Shown: one piece after another, positions 35,375 through 44,666 of the stretch | How positions within the stretch are numbered: the first letter of the stretch is position 1 | How the letters are laid out: each line of letters opens with the position of its first letter | Assembly (NCBI GenBank): GCA_030706465.1 | Contig: JAUZOM010000002.1 | Location: 1-58,397, forward strand | Length of the DNA stretch: 58,397 nt | Direction: 5' to 3' | Origin: Bacteroidota bacterium | GTDB taxonomy: Bacteria; Bacteroidota; Bacteroidia; Bacteroidales; Paludibacteraceae | Notes under the pieces: model-generated | The model's database searches: none | Told to the model about the DNA's origin: nothing | The model's input: the letters and a program-made list of their open reading frames with translations, nothing else | Translations under genes and position numbers: made by a program

Positions 35375-35902
35375 TTAAAACTTTTCGGAATGTATTTTAT
35401 GAGTTGCCAGTTTTATCGTTTCATAAGGCTTCCGTTCTTCATTTGGATATCCAATTGATAATATACACAAAACACCAAATTGTTCTGGTATAGCAAATAA
35501 TTCCCGAATATATGCTTCTGCTGTTGTATTTTCATCCTTGTCCCGATCATAAACCTGTACCCAGCAACTGCCCAACTCCAGATCGTGCGCCTCTAGTTGC
35601 ATGATAATTGCAGCAATAGAAGCATCTTCAATCCATACATCACTTTTTGTTTTGTCTGCAATAACGACAATTGCAAGAGGAGAATCGGATAACATTTGAG
35701 AACCATGTATACGGCATTCAGACAATTTCAGGAGCATTTGTTTATCTTCAACCACAATAAATTCCCACGGATTACTTCTTTTTGAAGCCGGAGACATCAA
35801 AGCAGCACAAGTGATTTTATCTATTTTATCTTGTTCAACAGCTTTGGGTAAATATTTCCGTATGCTACGTCGGGTTCTTAATAGTTCAAATAACGATATC
35901 AT
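35375..35902 (-). CDS. nitroreductase family protein
   Basis: A 175-residue FMN-binding nitroreductase. It opens with the FMN phosphate segment RTRRSIRKYLPKAV, then ALMSPASKRSNPWEFIVVED, and IAAIIMQLEAHDLELGSCWVQVYD in the middle, all standard for the family. Probable NAD(P)H-dependent reduction of an unknown acceptor. It is the second gene of the operon, 27 bp after the DUF3298 lipoprotein. Confidence 0.88.
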   Translation of the reverse strand: MISLFELLRTRRSIRKYLPKAVEQDKIDKITCAALMSPASKRSNPWEFIVVEDKQMLLKLSECRIHGSQMLSDSPLAIVVIADKTKSDVWIEDASIAAIIMQLEAHDLELGSCWVQVYDRDKDENTTAEAYIRELFAIPEQFGVLCILSIGYPNEERKPYETIKLATHKIHSEKF

Positions 35903-35929
35903 AAACAGTTCTTTCTCAATTAGATTAAT

Positions 35930-36769
35930 TTATTGTTGTTTTTCAACCAGATAAGCTATTATCGAGTTAGGTTTTAATACGTTTTTAAGCCGGTTGAAAG
36001 GTAAGGTTACTTCGGTTTGTCCCATATAATACGGTGCAATTTCGTACGGGTTAAAAACATAATTAATGCCTTCGTCGGTTATATAAAAATTTCCATTCGG
36101 TTTGATTGAATCCTCCCAAAAGTCAGTATCTTCTAAACTTAGGATCGGTTCAGTATCCTTTGTTTCCTTCATTTCTTTGCTCTCTTCAACAATTCTTTTT
36201 TTAATAAGCTCGGAAAGTTCAGTTTCATAATTTGGCTTAAATAAATCCTTTTCCGATATAGTTTTTCCTGTTTTTAAATCAAAATTATAATAATTTCGAG
36301 TTTCAAGGCCATGAGCTCCTCCCATATAAACATAGCGCTCAATTCCATAAACATATATTTTCTTATCACTTAATAAGCTAAAGCCGGAAACCACATGTTC
36401 ATTATTAAAACTATATCTGTTCGTACTATCCACTTCACTTAGTAATGGACTGTTATTTTCTTTATAATCGGCAACCAGATCTTTCGTAAATAATAACACC
36501 AGTGAATCGTTTGAATGGGAAATATACTCGTCTCCAAATAAGTTTGCAATGATAGTAGAACGAATTGATTTTAAGACTTCCTTATCTGTAAATGCAACCG
36601 GAATTTCTGCTTCAATATCAACACTTAAAGCTCCCTTGGTAGTATCCTTTGATAAAAAGTATCTTTTTGCAAAGTCTTTTTCATCCGTTTTTATTGTTTT
36701 CTGCGTACAGGAAAAAAATAATGTCGTTACTAAGATACTCAGCAATAATATAATAGCTTGTTTTTTCAT
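35930..36769 (-). CDS. DUF3298 (RsiV-like) lipoprotein
   Basis: A 279-residue protein started at MKKQAII (36769; an ATG four codons upstream is also possible). Its lipoprotein signal ends at C21 (TLFFSC). The body has a DUF4163-like region and then the DUF3298 block with GGAHGLETRNYYNFDLKTGKTISEKDLF and YVFNPYEIAPYYMGQTEVTLP, as in RsiV and PdaC-associated modules. It is probably an outer- or inner-membrane lipoprotein facing the periplasm. It is the first gene of the six-gene minus-strand unit; function unknown. Confidence 0.85.
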   Translation of the reverse strand: MKKQAIILLLSILVTTLFFSCTQKTIKTDEKDFAKRYFLSKDTTKGALSVDIEAEIPVAFTDKEVLKSIRSTIIANLFGDEYISHSNDSLVLLFTKDLVADYKENNSPLLSEVDSTNRYSFNNEHVVSGFSLLSDKKIYVYGIERYVYMGGAHGLETRNYYNFDLKTGKTISEKDLFKPNYETELSELIKKRIVEESKEMKETKDTEPILSLEDTDFWEDSIKPNGNFYITDEGINYVFNPYEIAPYYMGQTEVTLPFNRLKNVLKPNSIIAYLVEKQQ

Positions 36770-37056
36770 AATCAAATCCATTTTATAATTTTCGGAACAA
36801 ATTTACAATATTTAAAACAGATAATATCTAAAAGTTCTCAAATAAATTTTTAAAATTATCTTCGAGACTCATTACGTAGCCAGAACAATTTGATGTCGTA
36901 TTCTTGAATCAGGAATCAGGCGTCGCCGGTATATGGCTTATAGATCGTTTTTTTTATTTTGAATGCCTGCTTTAAGCCGCCAGGTGAATTGGCTAAGGTG
37001 CATAGCACCGCCGGTTTGGTACTGAAATTAGTATCTGATACTCAAAAGCCATATTG
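36770..37056. other. upstream region of the DUF3298 operon, no gene seen
   Basis: This leads from the operon start into the repeat copy B. A small GGTGCATAGCACC hairpin is visible near 36997-37009. I could not find a good TTTG/TAnnTTTG promoter pair. Confidence 0.3.
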
Positions 37057-37795
37057 CGGCGATACTTGATTTGAAAATCTCTCTTGGAATCTTCTCCGAT
37101 AAGTCTAATTTCACAGAATTACCAGCCTCTGAAAAAGTGTTCTGTCCTTTCTATAAAATACGATAATATATTATGTAGTGGAATAACCGAATGATCTATT
37201 TTAAGCACCTGAACAATCTCTGTTGGCTATTGATCCGGCACCCGGCCATCTCACAAAGTTGAAGGGGTGTTGAAGTCGATCCTTACCCGGATTCCAACCC
37301 CTTGACGGATGTTGTTTCCTTTCTGGTCCTTCCTCGCCGGGGAGTCTCCTCTTACTTCAGCCGGGGTTCATGTTAGGTGTAGAGGTATTTCAACAGGAGT
37401 ATAGATAGGGTTCGGATAGGGTTCGGTTAGGTCTACCTATCCGAACCCTATCTGAACCCTAACTGAACCCTATCTGAACCCCTTCTATACCTAAACTAAA
37501 ATAAGACTGGAATAAGACTGCGTAAAAGACCGAAATAAGGTTGCCCCCCAGATTGAGAAAATTCCTTCTTTTGAAAAAGAAAACCTTATTTTTCTTTTTC
37601 TTTTCCCTTCGTAGTCTCTCAAAAGAATACTGAAAGCCCCAATATAAAAGTAACTTAATAAAATGCTGATATTATGTAAATTAAAATTTAGTTACATAAG
37701 AGAGAAAATTGAACACCCTACGAATCTTCCTTTATTACCGTCTATGAAAAAGTAAAAATAACAGAGGGCAATATCTATTTCCAATTACTTATGAC
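37057..37795 (+). repeat. dispersed hairpin repeat, copy B (long form)
   Basis: About 740 bp, no gene. It aligns along its length with copy C (51336-52010) and, over the core, with inverted copy A (19471-19827). Shared landmarks in order are CGGCGATACTTGAT, GTGGAATAAC, ACAATCTCTGTTG, ATTGATCCGGCACCCGG, GGATTCCAACCCCTTGACGG, CTTACTTCAGCCGGGG, the 11-mer hairpin, CTATACCTAAACTAAAATAAGA, CACCCTACGAATCTT and CTATTTCCAATTACTTAT. It lies in a 2.3-kb gap between the DUF3298 operon and the T9SS protein gene. Confidence 0.85.
37408..37481 (+). repeat. inverted tandem 11-bp array in copy B
   Basis: The left arm has GGGTTCGGATA and GGGTTCGGTTA (37408-37429), the centre is GGTCTACC (37430-37437), and the right arm has four complement-strand units TATCCGAACCC, TATCTGAACCC, TAACTGAACCC and TATCTGAACCC (37438-37481). 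The 2 + 4 units can fold back on each other. Confidence 0.95.
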
Positions 37796-38835
37796 CACCA
37801 CTTATCGCAAATAAACTGAGTAATAGTCAAAAGGTTCTACTGGTCATATTATGAAAGCAAGTCTGAATTACAATGAAAAAGCAGATTAGCTATGCAGGTT
37901 GTTTAGTTAAGGATTTTGATTGAAAGAACCAATACTCCACCTAAACGACCTTGATTCATGAAACAAAAATTAATTTCAATAAAAGAAGGAGTGTATTATG
38001 ATCTTATTTTTTTGTTTTTATAATTCCACTTCCACGGAGCATACAGTACTTCTGTTTTAGGTATAAAGTGGAATCGGGGACTTCAGAGCGCGTTGGCAGA
38101 TGGCTCAGAGAGGCATGTCCCTCTGAATCCTCAATAAAGTCTCTCAATACGGAGAAAACATTACATCGTTGTTTAGATGAAGCCGTAAGCTGAATTAAAA
38201 AAATACTTGCAGAGAACCCGGCAAAAAAGAGTTTACGACTCGTTCAAAATAGAAGCCCCATGTGGTATTTGCCCGAAAGAGACTGCTGGCAATTAAAATT
38301 CAATTTCATTGACTTTTAATTGTGATATTATAGATCTTCTGCAACATATCCTGCATCCCCCCAAAAATAAGTCCATGACTGGATCCACTTGAAACGCTAT
38401 TTGTGCATATGTTATGAACCATCAATCGAAGATAAACAATAACTTTTAAATTCATTATTTACATTTTAATTAACACATAAATGCAAATACAAGTTAATTA
38501 AATTCCATTATTATTACTACCTTTGTCGCTTGATTAAAAAAAATACTACATTGCGTAGTAAAAAATACACAACTATTATACGATAACCTGCTTAGTCGTG
38601 ATTTAAGCACTTGGGGTTAAATAATGTAGTATAATTTTCATCGTTACACTTCCGTGAAGGAGGATGTCTAAAATTGGCTAGAATTCAAAATATGGAAATG
38701 AAGATAAATTCACACAAATATTTGAATTTCTATTATTTAGTATATTAATAAAAATTCTTATTCGCGAAGATTTGCGTCATTTACATTCAAAAAAAAATTC
38801 CTGACAGCCTCTTTTGGGAGAGATCGGAATTTAAA
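37796..38835. other. non-coding leader-side region before the T9SS protein gene
   Basis: About 1 kb without a supported gene. A hairpin of AATTCCACTT/AAGTGGAATC lies near 38022-38075, and a TACTACattgcGTAGTA palindrome near 38551-38567 follows the -7-like element at 38518. A GAAGGAGG motif before a five-codon frame near 38664 looks like a ribosome binding site, but such sites are rarely used in this phylum. Confidence 0.4.
38518..38525 (+). promoter_or_regulatory. possible -7 element far upstream of the T9SS protein gene
   Basis: TACCTTTG matches TAnnTTTG. If used, the leader to the ATG at 39092 would be about 560 bases long and would contain the TACTACattgcGTAGTA hairpin. No -33 partner is convincing. 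Confidence 0.3.
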
Positions 38836-39087
38836 ATGCTACAATATATTTTTCCTACTACTTATATAAAACAGTCCAACCTGTTTTATAATCGGACAGT
38901 GGTTAATGCCGTTGCGAAACAAATAAATAGACAAATGAGACGAAGTCGAAATTGGACTACATTATTTGTGCAAACGGTATTATTATACTTATACATTTTT
39001 TTACAGTTAAAGCCTTTCATATCATTGGTTTTGTGGTATATTATACTTAAAATATTAACAAAAAGCTATACATACAAATCTTTATAA
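38836..39087 (+). CDS. possible 83-residue membrane peptide, doubtful
   Basis: An open frame ending four bases before the T9SS gene start. It has a hydrophobic C-terminal half (TLFVQTVLLYLYIF) and a basic middle. No family resemblance is recognised. It could be a real small gene coupled to the next, or chance in AT-rich sequence. Confidence 0.25.
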   Translation: MLQYIFPTTYIKQSNLFYNRTVVNAVAKQINRQMRRSRNWTTLFVQTVLLYLYIFLQLKPFISLVLWYIILKILTKSYTYKSL

Positions 39088-39091
39088 AAAA

Positions 39092-42000
39092 ATGACACTG
39101 GCATTATTCTTATCTAAAAAATCAAAGGCCGTTTCCTATTACAGCTTTTCTGTTCCTGGGAAAACCGTTTATTCTTTCAAACTTTCAAAGAGTTTAATCA
39201 TCTGCTTGCTGCTTTTGGTGGGGAGCGTTGAGAAAACATTTGCAATTGATTATTACCAAAGACAATCTGGCAATTGGAATAACCCAGGCACTTGGACAAC
39301 AGACACTAACTATCCATATACAGCAAATACAGGTACTTATCCGCAAGTTGGTGATAATGCACATTTAGCTAATAATGGAATTACTGCTACAATTACACTT
39401 AATTCTGATGCTCAATGTACTAACTTGATTTTTGATAATTCGTGTACAGAAAGTGTAATTGCAATGGGTGATTATAATCTTACTGTTAGTGGTTCATGGA
39501 AATCTGACGAAGGCAATAAAGGAAAAATAACACAAGGTACAGGATATTTACAAATAAATGGAGGAGTTGGAATAAACAATCTAGAATTTAAAATAGCCAA
39601 AACAATTAATAACCTAAGAGTGGGTTCAAGTGCTTTTACTTTGGTTAAATATTATCCAACATCAATTCTAACTGTAGTTTCTAATTATGATTATAACTGC
39701 TTCGAATCTTCTATTCCTTCCGGGATTGATGCAAGTACTGCAAGTAAATCTAATAGTTCCAAAACTTGTAGTCCTTCATTAATGACAACCGCATTGACTA
39801 GTTTTGGACCCGTCTGCACAGGAACAACAGCAGGACCAAATTCATTCACTATTTCTGCTTTAGCACTTACGTCTGATAATGTAACCGTTGCTGCGTTAAA
39901 CGGTTTTAGCTATTCTACAACAGCAGAAGGACCTTATACAAGTACATTATCCCTTCCCCATCCTAGTGGACATTATTCGCAAGTAATTTATGTCCGGTTT
40001 ATCCCCACCTCTACAGCAGCCTATGATGGTAGTATTATTGTTAGCGGCGGCGGGGCGTCTGCTGTCAATGTGGCGGCAGTGGGCAGTGGTGCAGGTTCTG
40101 TGGCTCCTACTGTTACAACACCTACAGCTGTAAATGTAAATTCTTATTCTGCCACTTTAGGAGGTAATATTACTATTGATGGATGTTCATCGCAAAGTAT
40201 AACCGAAAGAGGAATTTATTACAGTACAACCAATGGTTTTGACATTGGATCTGCTACAAAGGTATCTGAAACAGGAACCTTCGGAACCGGTAGTTTCACA
40301 GAGAACATCACCGGACTTTCTCCTGCAATTTACTATTATAAAGCATTTGCCACGAATAGTAACGGTACGGGATATTCAACACAAGGTACCCTTAATAACA
40401 TACCGAAGGATTTGTATTATGTTACTGGAGGTGGTTCCTGGAGTACAATTGAAAATTGGAAAGTTGGAAGTAGCACTGGAGCCGCTGCCACAGCACTACC
40501 TACGGCAATCGATAATGTTTATTTTACAACAACCAACTGGGGAGGAACTGTAACTGCCGACATTACTGCTAATTGCAGGAATCTAACAATAGATCGAAAT
40601 GTTGAATTAAAATTAAATGGCAACATATTAAATGTTTACGGCAATGCTGTTGTTGCTTCCTCTGACCATGGTATTTTAACGGTTGGTACCGGTACGTTAA
40701 ATATCAATGGAGATCTTACTTTCAATGGTGGTAACTGTGCCAGTTTAACCTGGGCTACTGGTTCTATTTTCGTCGGAGGCAATTTAAATATTACACTAAA
40801 TTGTGGCCCTTTTACACCAGGTACCGGCTTATTTACTTTTAATGGTTCAACTGCAACTATTAATTCCGACATAACTATCCCTAATTTCAAACAATCAGTC
40901 ACCGGGTTTACAAAAGCAGGATCAGGCGCCTTAACTATTTCAACTAAGTTTGACCGAGATTGCGGCCCGGCACCAACTGTATCAGCAGGCGCTTTTACCG
41001 TAACTGGTTCAACAATAAATGCCTCCTGTAGTACCCCGACGATTACAGGGACACCCATTTCAGGATCTCCGTTTTGTGCCGGAAGTGCTGTGTCTGTTCC
41101 TTATGCCATCTCCGGAACCTATGCTTCAGGGAATGTATTTACAGCGCAGTTATCAAGTTCAACAGGTAGTTTTGCCTCACCTGTCACTATCGGTACAGTA
41201 AGCTCTACTACCTCAGGAACTATTTCAGCAGTAATTCCGACAGAAACAGCTCCAGGAAGCGGTTATAGAATACGCGTTGTGAGTAATACCCCTGTCATTA
41301 CAGGAAAGGATAATGGAAGTAATTTAACGGTAAATCCAAACAATACAATAGCTTTGAGTTCGGTAGCAGGCACAGATGCACAAATCGTATGTATAAATAC
41401 CTCAATTACGAATATAACCTATAAAACAACGGGGGCTACAGGTGCTTCGGTAACAGGTTTACCGGCAGGTGTAACGGGCAATTGGAAAGGCAATGTAGTT
41501 ACCATAAGCGGAACACCGACTGTATCGGGTCCGTTTACCTACACTGTTACTCTAACGGGAGGATGCAACACAGTAAAAGCCATAGGTACCGTGACAGTGA
41601 ACCCTAATCTGCCAGTATCCTTATTAATAACTCCTTCAGCAAATCCAATTTATGCAGGGACCTCGGTTATTTTCACGGCTACTCCAACCAATGGTGGAAC
41701 AACCCCCATCTATCAGTGGAAACTAAATGGAACCCTTGTTGGAACAAACAATTCTACATATACTTATACTCCCATCGATAATGATATTGTTACCTGTGTA
41801 TTAAACTCAAATGCTTCACCTTGTGCAATAGGCAGTCCAGCTAATTCCAATGCAGTGGTCATGACTGTTTATTCAAACAAGTGGAAAGGTACTTCCGGGA
41901 CAAATTGGAACACGGGTGGAAACTGGTTAGGAGGATATGTCCCTAGCAGTGGATCTGATATTGAATTTGATTCAAATGCAATCAATGACCTGTATTTGGA

Positions 42001-43522
42001 CCAGGATCGAACAATTGGTAATCTGATTAACAACTCCGGCAAACGTTTGGTGATACCACCTGCCCACTGTTTGACGGTCAACGATTCAATCCTTTCGAAT
42101 GATGTAACAGGTGATAAAATCTATATCCAATCGAGTTCTTCAGCTGCTAACGGTTCTTTAATATTTCATAACAAGACTACAAAAGTTTATGGAACCGTAG
42201 AAATGTACTCAAAAGCATATTATGATCCAGATGGTCCAACTGGTTCTAAATACAAATGGCAGTATTTTGGAATTCCGGTACACTCTGTTGTTGCCAATCC
42301 TGTTTTCGCTGGTTCCTATGTTCGCCAGTACAATGAACCGGGGACAAAGGGTAATACGTGGATTCCACTAACAAATTCATCAATTCTTTCTCCTTTAAAT
42401 GGGTATGAAATTACCCAGACAATGCCTGAAACCTATACTATTCAAGGTGAATTAGAAAATGTCGATTTAACCAGAAGTTTGACCAATACATCAGGAGCCT
42501 TTTATCCCGGACTTCACATCCTCAGTAATCCATACACAGCGGCTATCGATATTACTCAATTAAATTTTACAAATATGCAAGCTTCAGTCTATTTGTTTAA
42601 TACCGGAAGTTCCAGTGATTGGCAAGCTAATTCAGGGTCGACCGGTCCCGGAAACAATCCAGGCCAATACATTGTTGTGCCTCAATATGCAGTTGGGGCA
42701 CCCGGCATACCTAGTCAGATACCTTCCATGCAGGGATTCATGGTACAAGTTAACTCCGGTGGAGGAATTTTAAAGATTCCCTATAGCTCAGTAGTGACAA
42801 AAAATACCGAAATGCAACGTGTATCGTCATTTAATCAGATAGAACAGAAAGAAAGAGTATGTACGGTTATCGAAGTGAAAGGCACACGATATTCAGATAT
42901 AATGTGGATTATTTCCGATCCTGCATGTACGCATAATTTCGACAATGGCTGGGATGGTTATAAAATGTTTGGATCAACCTTAACTCCTCAAATTTATGCT
43001 ATGGAATCAGATGGAAACTATCAGGTAAATTCTGTCGATGATATTAATAATACTGATATTGGATTCCAAGCCGGTGAAGACGACATGTACACGCTGGTTT
43101 TCAATCATCAAAACCTGTCAAGTCGTTACAAAGCGGTTTATTTGGTGGATCTGTTGAAAAATGAAACAATTGATATTTCGCAAAATGGATCTACTTACAC
43201 GTTTACTACCAATTCGGGAGTTTCTTCACAAAAACGTTTCAAAATAATTACAAGTCCCGATGTCTGTACAAAATCACAGGAGACCGACCCATCAAAGCTA
43301 TCCGACTTGTCTGTTTATAGCTCTAAACAAACCATATATATTCAGAACAGAACGATGCAAAGTGGTGATTTAGTGCTATATGATACATTGGGGAGATTCG
43401 TTGAGAAATTTCCATTTGAAGCTAATAAAAAAACCGTAATATCAACGAAACTTTTAAGTGGATTTTATATTGCAAAAGCTTGTACCACAAAAAGAACCTT
43501 TAGTATAAATATTGTACTTTAA
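39092..43522 (+). CDS. large surface protein with a T9SS C-terminal sorting domain
   Basis: A 1476-residue secreted protein. A long leader (hydrophobic LIICLLLLVGSVEKTFA, about residues 35-51) precedes several beta-rich modules: two regions of the SGNWNNPGTW / GGSWSTIENWKVG type (about 57 and 448) and a third, TNWNTGGNWLGG (about 938); a fibronectin III-like module at about 340-430; and Ig-like stretches such as VTISGTPTVSGPFTYTVT. The last 80 residues (LSVYSSKQTIYIQNR to the end) form a type A T9SS sorting domain with LYDTLGR and LLSGFYIAKA. It should be secreted across the outer membrane, cleaved and anchored or released. A binding or adhesin role is likely; no catalytic motif is seen. Confidence 0.85.
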   Translation: MTLALFLSKKSKAVSYYSFSVPGKTVYSFKLSKSLIICLLLLVGSVEKTFAIDYYQRQSGNWNNPGTWTTDTNYPYTANTGTYPQVGDNAHLANNGITATITLNSDAQCTNLIFDNSCTESVIAMGDYNLTVSGSWKSDEGNKGKITQGTGYLQINGGVGINNLEFKIAKTINNLRVGSSAFTLVKYYPTSILTVVSNYDYNCFESSIPSGIDASTASKSNSSKTCSPSLMTTALTSFGPVCTGTTAGPNSFTISALALTSDNVTVAALNGFSYSTTAEGPYTSTLSLPHPSGHYSQVIYVRFIPTSTAAYDGSIIVSGGGASAVNVAAVGSGAGSVAPTVTTPTAVNVNSYSATLGGNITIDGCSSQSITERGIYYSTTNGFDIGSATKVSETGTFGTGSFTENITGLSPAIYYYKAFATNSNGTGYSTQGTLNNIPKDLYYVTGGGSWSTIENWKVGSSTGAAATALPTAIDNVYFTTTNWGGTVTADITANCRNLTIDRNVELKLNGNILNVYGNAVVASSDHGILTVGTGTLNINGDLTFNGGNCASLTWATGSIFVGGNLNITLNCGPFTPGTGLFTFNGSTATINSDITIPNFKQSVTGFTKAGSGALTISTKFDRDCGPAPTVSAGAFTVTGSTINASCSTPTITGTPISGSPFCAGSAVSVPYAISGTYASGNVFTAQLSSSTGSFASPVTIGTVSSTTSGTISAVIPTETAPGSGYRIRVVSNTPVITGKDNGSNLTVNPNNTIALSSVAGTDAQIVCINTSITNITYKTTGATGASVTGLPAGVTGNWKGNVVTISGTPTVSGPFTYTVTLTGGCNTVKAIGTVTVNPNLPVSLLITPSANPIYAGTSVIFTATPTNGGTTPIYQWKLNGTLVGTNNSTYTYTPIDNDIVTCVLNSNASPCAIGSPANSNAVVMTVYSNKWKGTSGTNWNTGGNWLGGYVPSSGSDIEFDSNAINDLYLDQDRTIGNLINNSGKRLVIPPAHCLTVNDSILSNDVTGDKIYIQSSSSAANGSLIFHNKTTKVYGTVEMYSKAYYDPDGPTGSKYKWQYFGIPVHSVVANPVFAGSYVRQYNEPGTKGNTWIPLTNSSILSPLNGYEITQTMPETYTIQGELENVDLTRSLTNTSGAFYPGLHILSNPYTAAIDITQLNFTNMQASVYLFNTGSSSDWQANSGSTGPGNNPGQYIVVPQYAVGAPGIPSQIPSMQGFMVQVNSGGGILKIPYSSVVTKNTEMQRVSSFNQIEQKERVCTVIEVKGTRYSDIMWIISDPACTHNFDNGWDGYKMFGSTLTPQIYAMESDGNYQVNSVDDINNTDIGFQAGEDDMYTLVFNHQNLSSRYKAVYLVDLLKNETIDISQNGSTYTFTTNSGVSSQKRFKIITSPDVCTKSQETDPSKLSDLSVYSSKQTIYIQNRTMQSGDLVLYDTLGRFVEKFPFEANKKTVISTKLLSGFYIAKACTTKRTFSINIVL

Positions 43523-43563
43523 AATAAATTTGAGTACGTTTTGTCAAATTTATTTTAAAGTAC
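43514..43563. repeat. 20-bp perfect inverted repeat at the end of the T9SS gene
   Basis: The 20 bases at 43514-43533 (starting GTACTTTAAAAT) are repeated as exact reverse complement at 43544-43563, with a 10-base loop. It covers the T9SS gene's stop codon. There is no U-run after it, so it may be a mRNA 3'-end or partial terminator, letting the next gene be expressed at another level. Confidence 0.85.
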
Positions 43564-43589
43564 TAATTAATTTATTGAAATAAAAAATT

Positions 43590-44297
43590 GTGAATAATAT
43601 AATAAAGAAAAACCCAAACCTGTTCAGTTTTTTTAAGTTAGTTCTTTTAGTTATTGTAGTTACTTATTTTGCTTCGAATTTTTTTATGGATAAAAGCAAG
43701 GCATCAATGGTTGAAGTTTTTTTTGACAACAAACCGAACTATAATTTTATATCAAATTTAAAAGGTAATACTTTCAATTCCGTAAATTTATTGTCATCCT
43801 ATCAGGTAAATTCCGGAAGTAACGATTACAGTAATACATCAAATAATTTTAAGAACCTAAACTCAAGGACTTATACTTACAGTAAAGCATATAAAAAACT
43901 ATGCAGAGAAACACAACAAAATAATATTCAAGTAGTTAATTTCTCGGATTTAACTAAAATAAGTCCTACCAGTCACCAAAATGATAATTCAAATCAACCT
44001 GTTTCCACATTTCCCAATTTAGCGATAAATACCAATGTTAGAAAAGTGTTTTCAAGTACAACTAAACAAGATAATACAGGCGAAAAAAAAAATCCAAATG
44101 ATGTGATTAGTTTAAATTCAGACTTGTTAATTGCGAACAACAATTCAGAAGTAAATATATCAGATAATGTTACTTACCAGCAAATAGGTGTTGATCCAAG
44201 TGGGGATCCAACAACTGATCCTATACCTATTGGAGATGGTTATTCTTTTTTATTAATGCTAGTAATTGGTTATACTTTGTTTAAAGTTAAAAAGTAA
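43590..44297 (+). CDS. small membrane-anchored protein with PID-CTERM-like C-terminal tail
   Basis: A 235-residue protein starting at a GTG (43590). It has one N-terminal hydrophobic segment (about 13-32), a long Asn/Ser-rich, low-complexity middle with no recognisable domain, and a C-terminal DPIPIGDGYSFLLMLVIGYTLFKVKK-type tail: a Pro-Ile-Gly-Asp-Gly motif, a hydrophobic helix and basic residues. This tripartite tail resembles the PID-CTERM sorting signals found in Bacteroidetes. It lies 67 bp after the T9SS gene on the same strand. The pairing may reflect joint assembly at the cell surface (inference). Confidence 0.6.
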   Translation: MNNIIKKNPNLFSFFKLVLLVIVVTYFASNFFMDKSKASMVEVFFDNKPNYNFISNLKGNTFNSVNLLSSYQVNSGSNDYSNTSNNFKNLNSRTYTYSKAYKKLCRETQQNNIQVVNFSDLTKISPTSHQNDNSNQPVSTFPNLAINTNVRKVFSSTTKQDNTGEKKNPNDVISLNSDLLIANNNSEVNISDNVTYQQIGVDPSGDPTTDPIPIGDGYSFLLMLVIGYTLFKVKK

Positions 44298-44402
44298 ATA
44301 ATATAGGCATGTTATTAGCAATCTAAAGCGTATTAAAGATTATCGATCGGTTTAGTGTTCAAAAAAATAATGAACTGCAAATCTGTAATTGTGTAGATTT
44401 AC
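44298..44402. other. spacer after the PID-CTERM-like gene, nothing recognised
   Basis: This leads to a terminator at 44403. From 44451 to 44666 the sequence is AT-rich with TATCTTTA at 44590-44597 as the only promoter-like word for the next gene. Confidence 0.3.
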
Positions 44403-44450
44403 AAACAACTATAAAAGAGTACCTTAATGCTTTTTTATAGTTGTTTTTTT
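44403..44450 (+). terminator. terminator after the T9SS/PID-CTERM pair
   Basis: AAACAACTATAAAA (44403-44416) pairs with TTTTATAGTTGTTT (44433-44446) and continues into a T-run to 44450. It is about 105 bp after the stop codon of the small protein gene. Confidence 0.75.
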
Positions 44451-44666
44451 AGGAAAAATTAATTGCACAATTGAGAGAATAATGGTTCAACGTTTTGTTT
44501 CTCTTTTTTGATTAGATCTTTTAGAAGTTTTTAAATTTAATAAATGTAAAAATAATAACAAAACAATTCTTACGTTTCTTTTTTAATAATATCTTTACAA
44601 AAAAAATCCCAATTGAATAATGGGGTTGGATATGTTGTTAATTTTGTTTATTAAAAATCAATCTAA

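Noticed and set aside
38650-38681. Five-codon peptide gene after a GAAGGAGG ribosome binding site
   Set aside because: Shine-Dalgarno sites are rarely used in Bacteroidetes and the frame ends after five codons; it may still be relevant as a leader element.
40636-41058. 140-codon minus-strand open frame within the T9SS protein gene
   Set aside because: A shadow of the repetitive Thr/Gly-rich coding sequence on the other strand.
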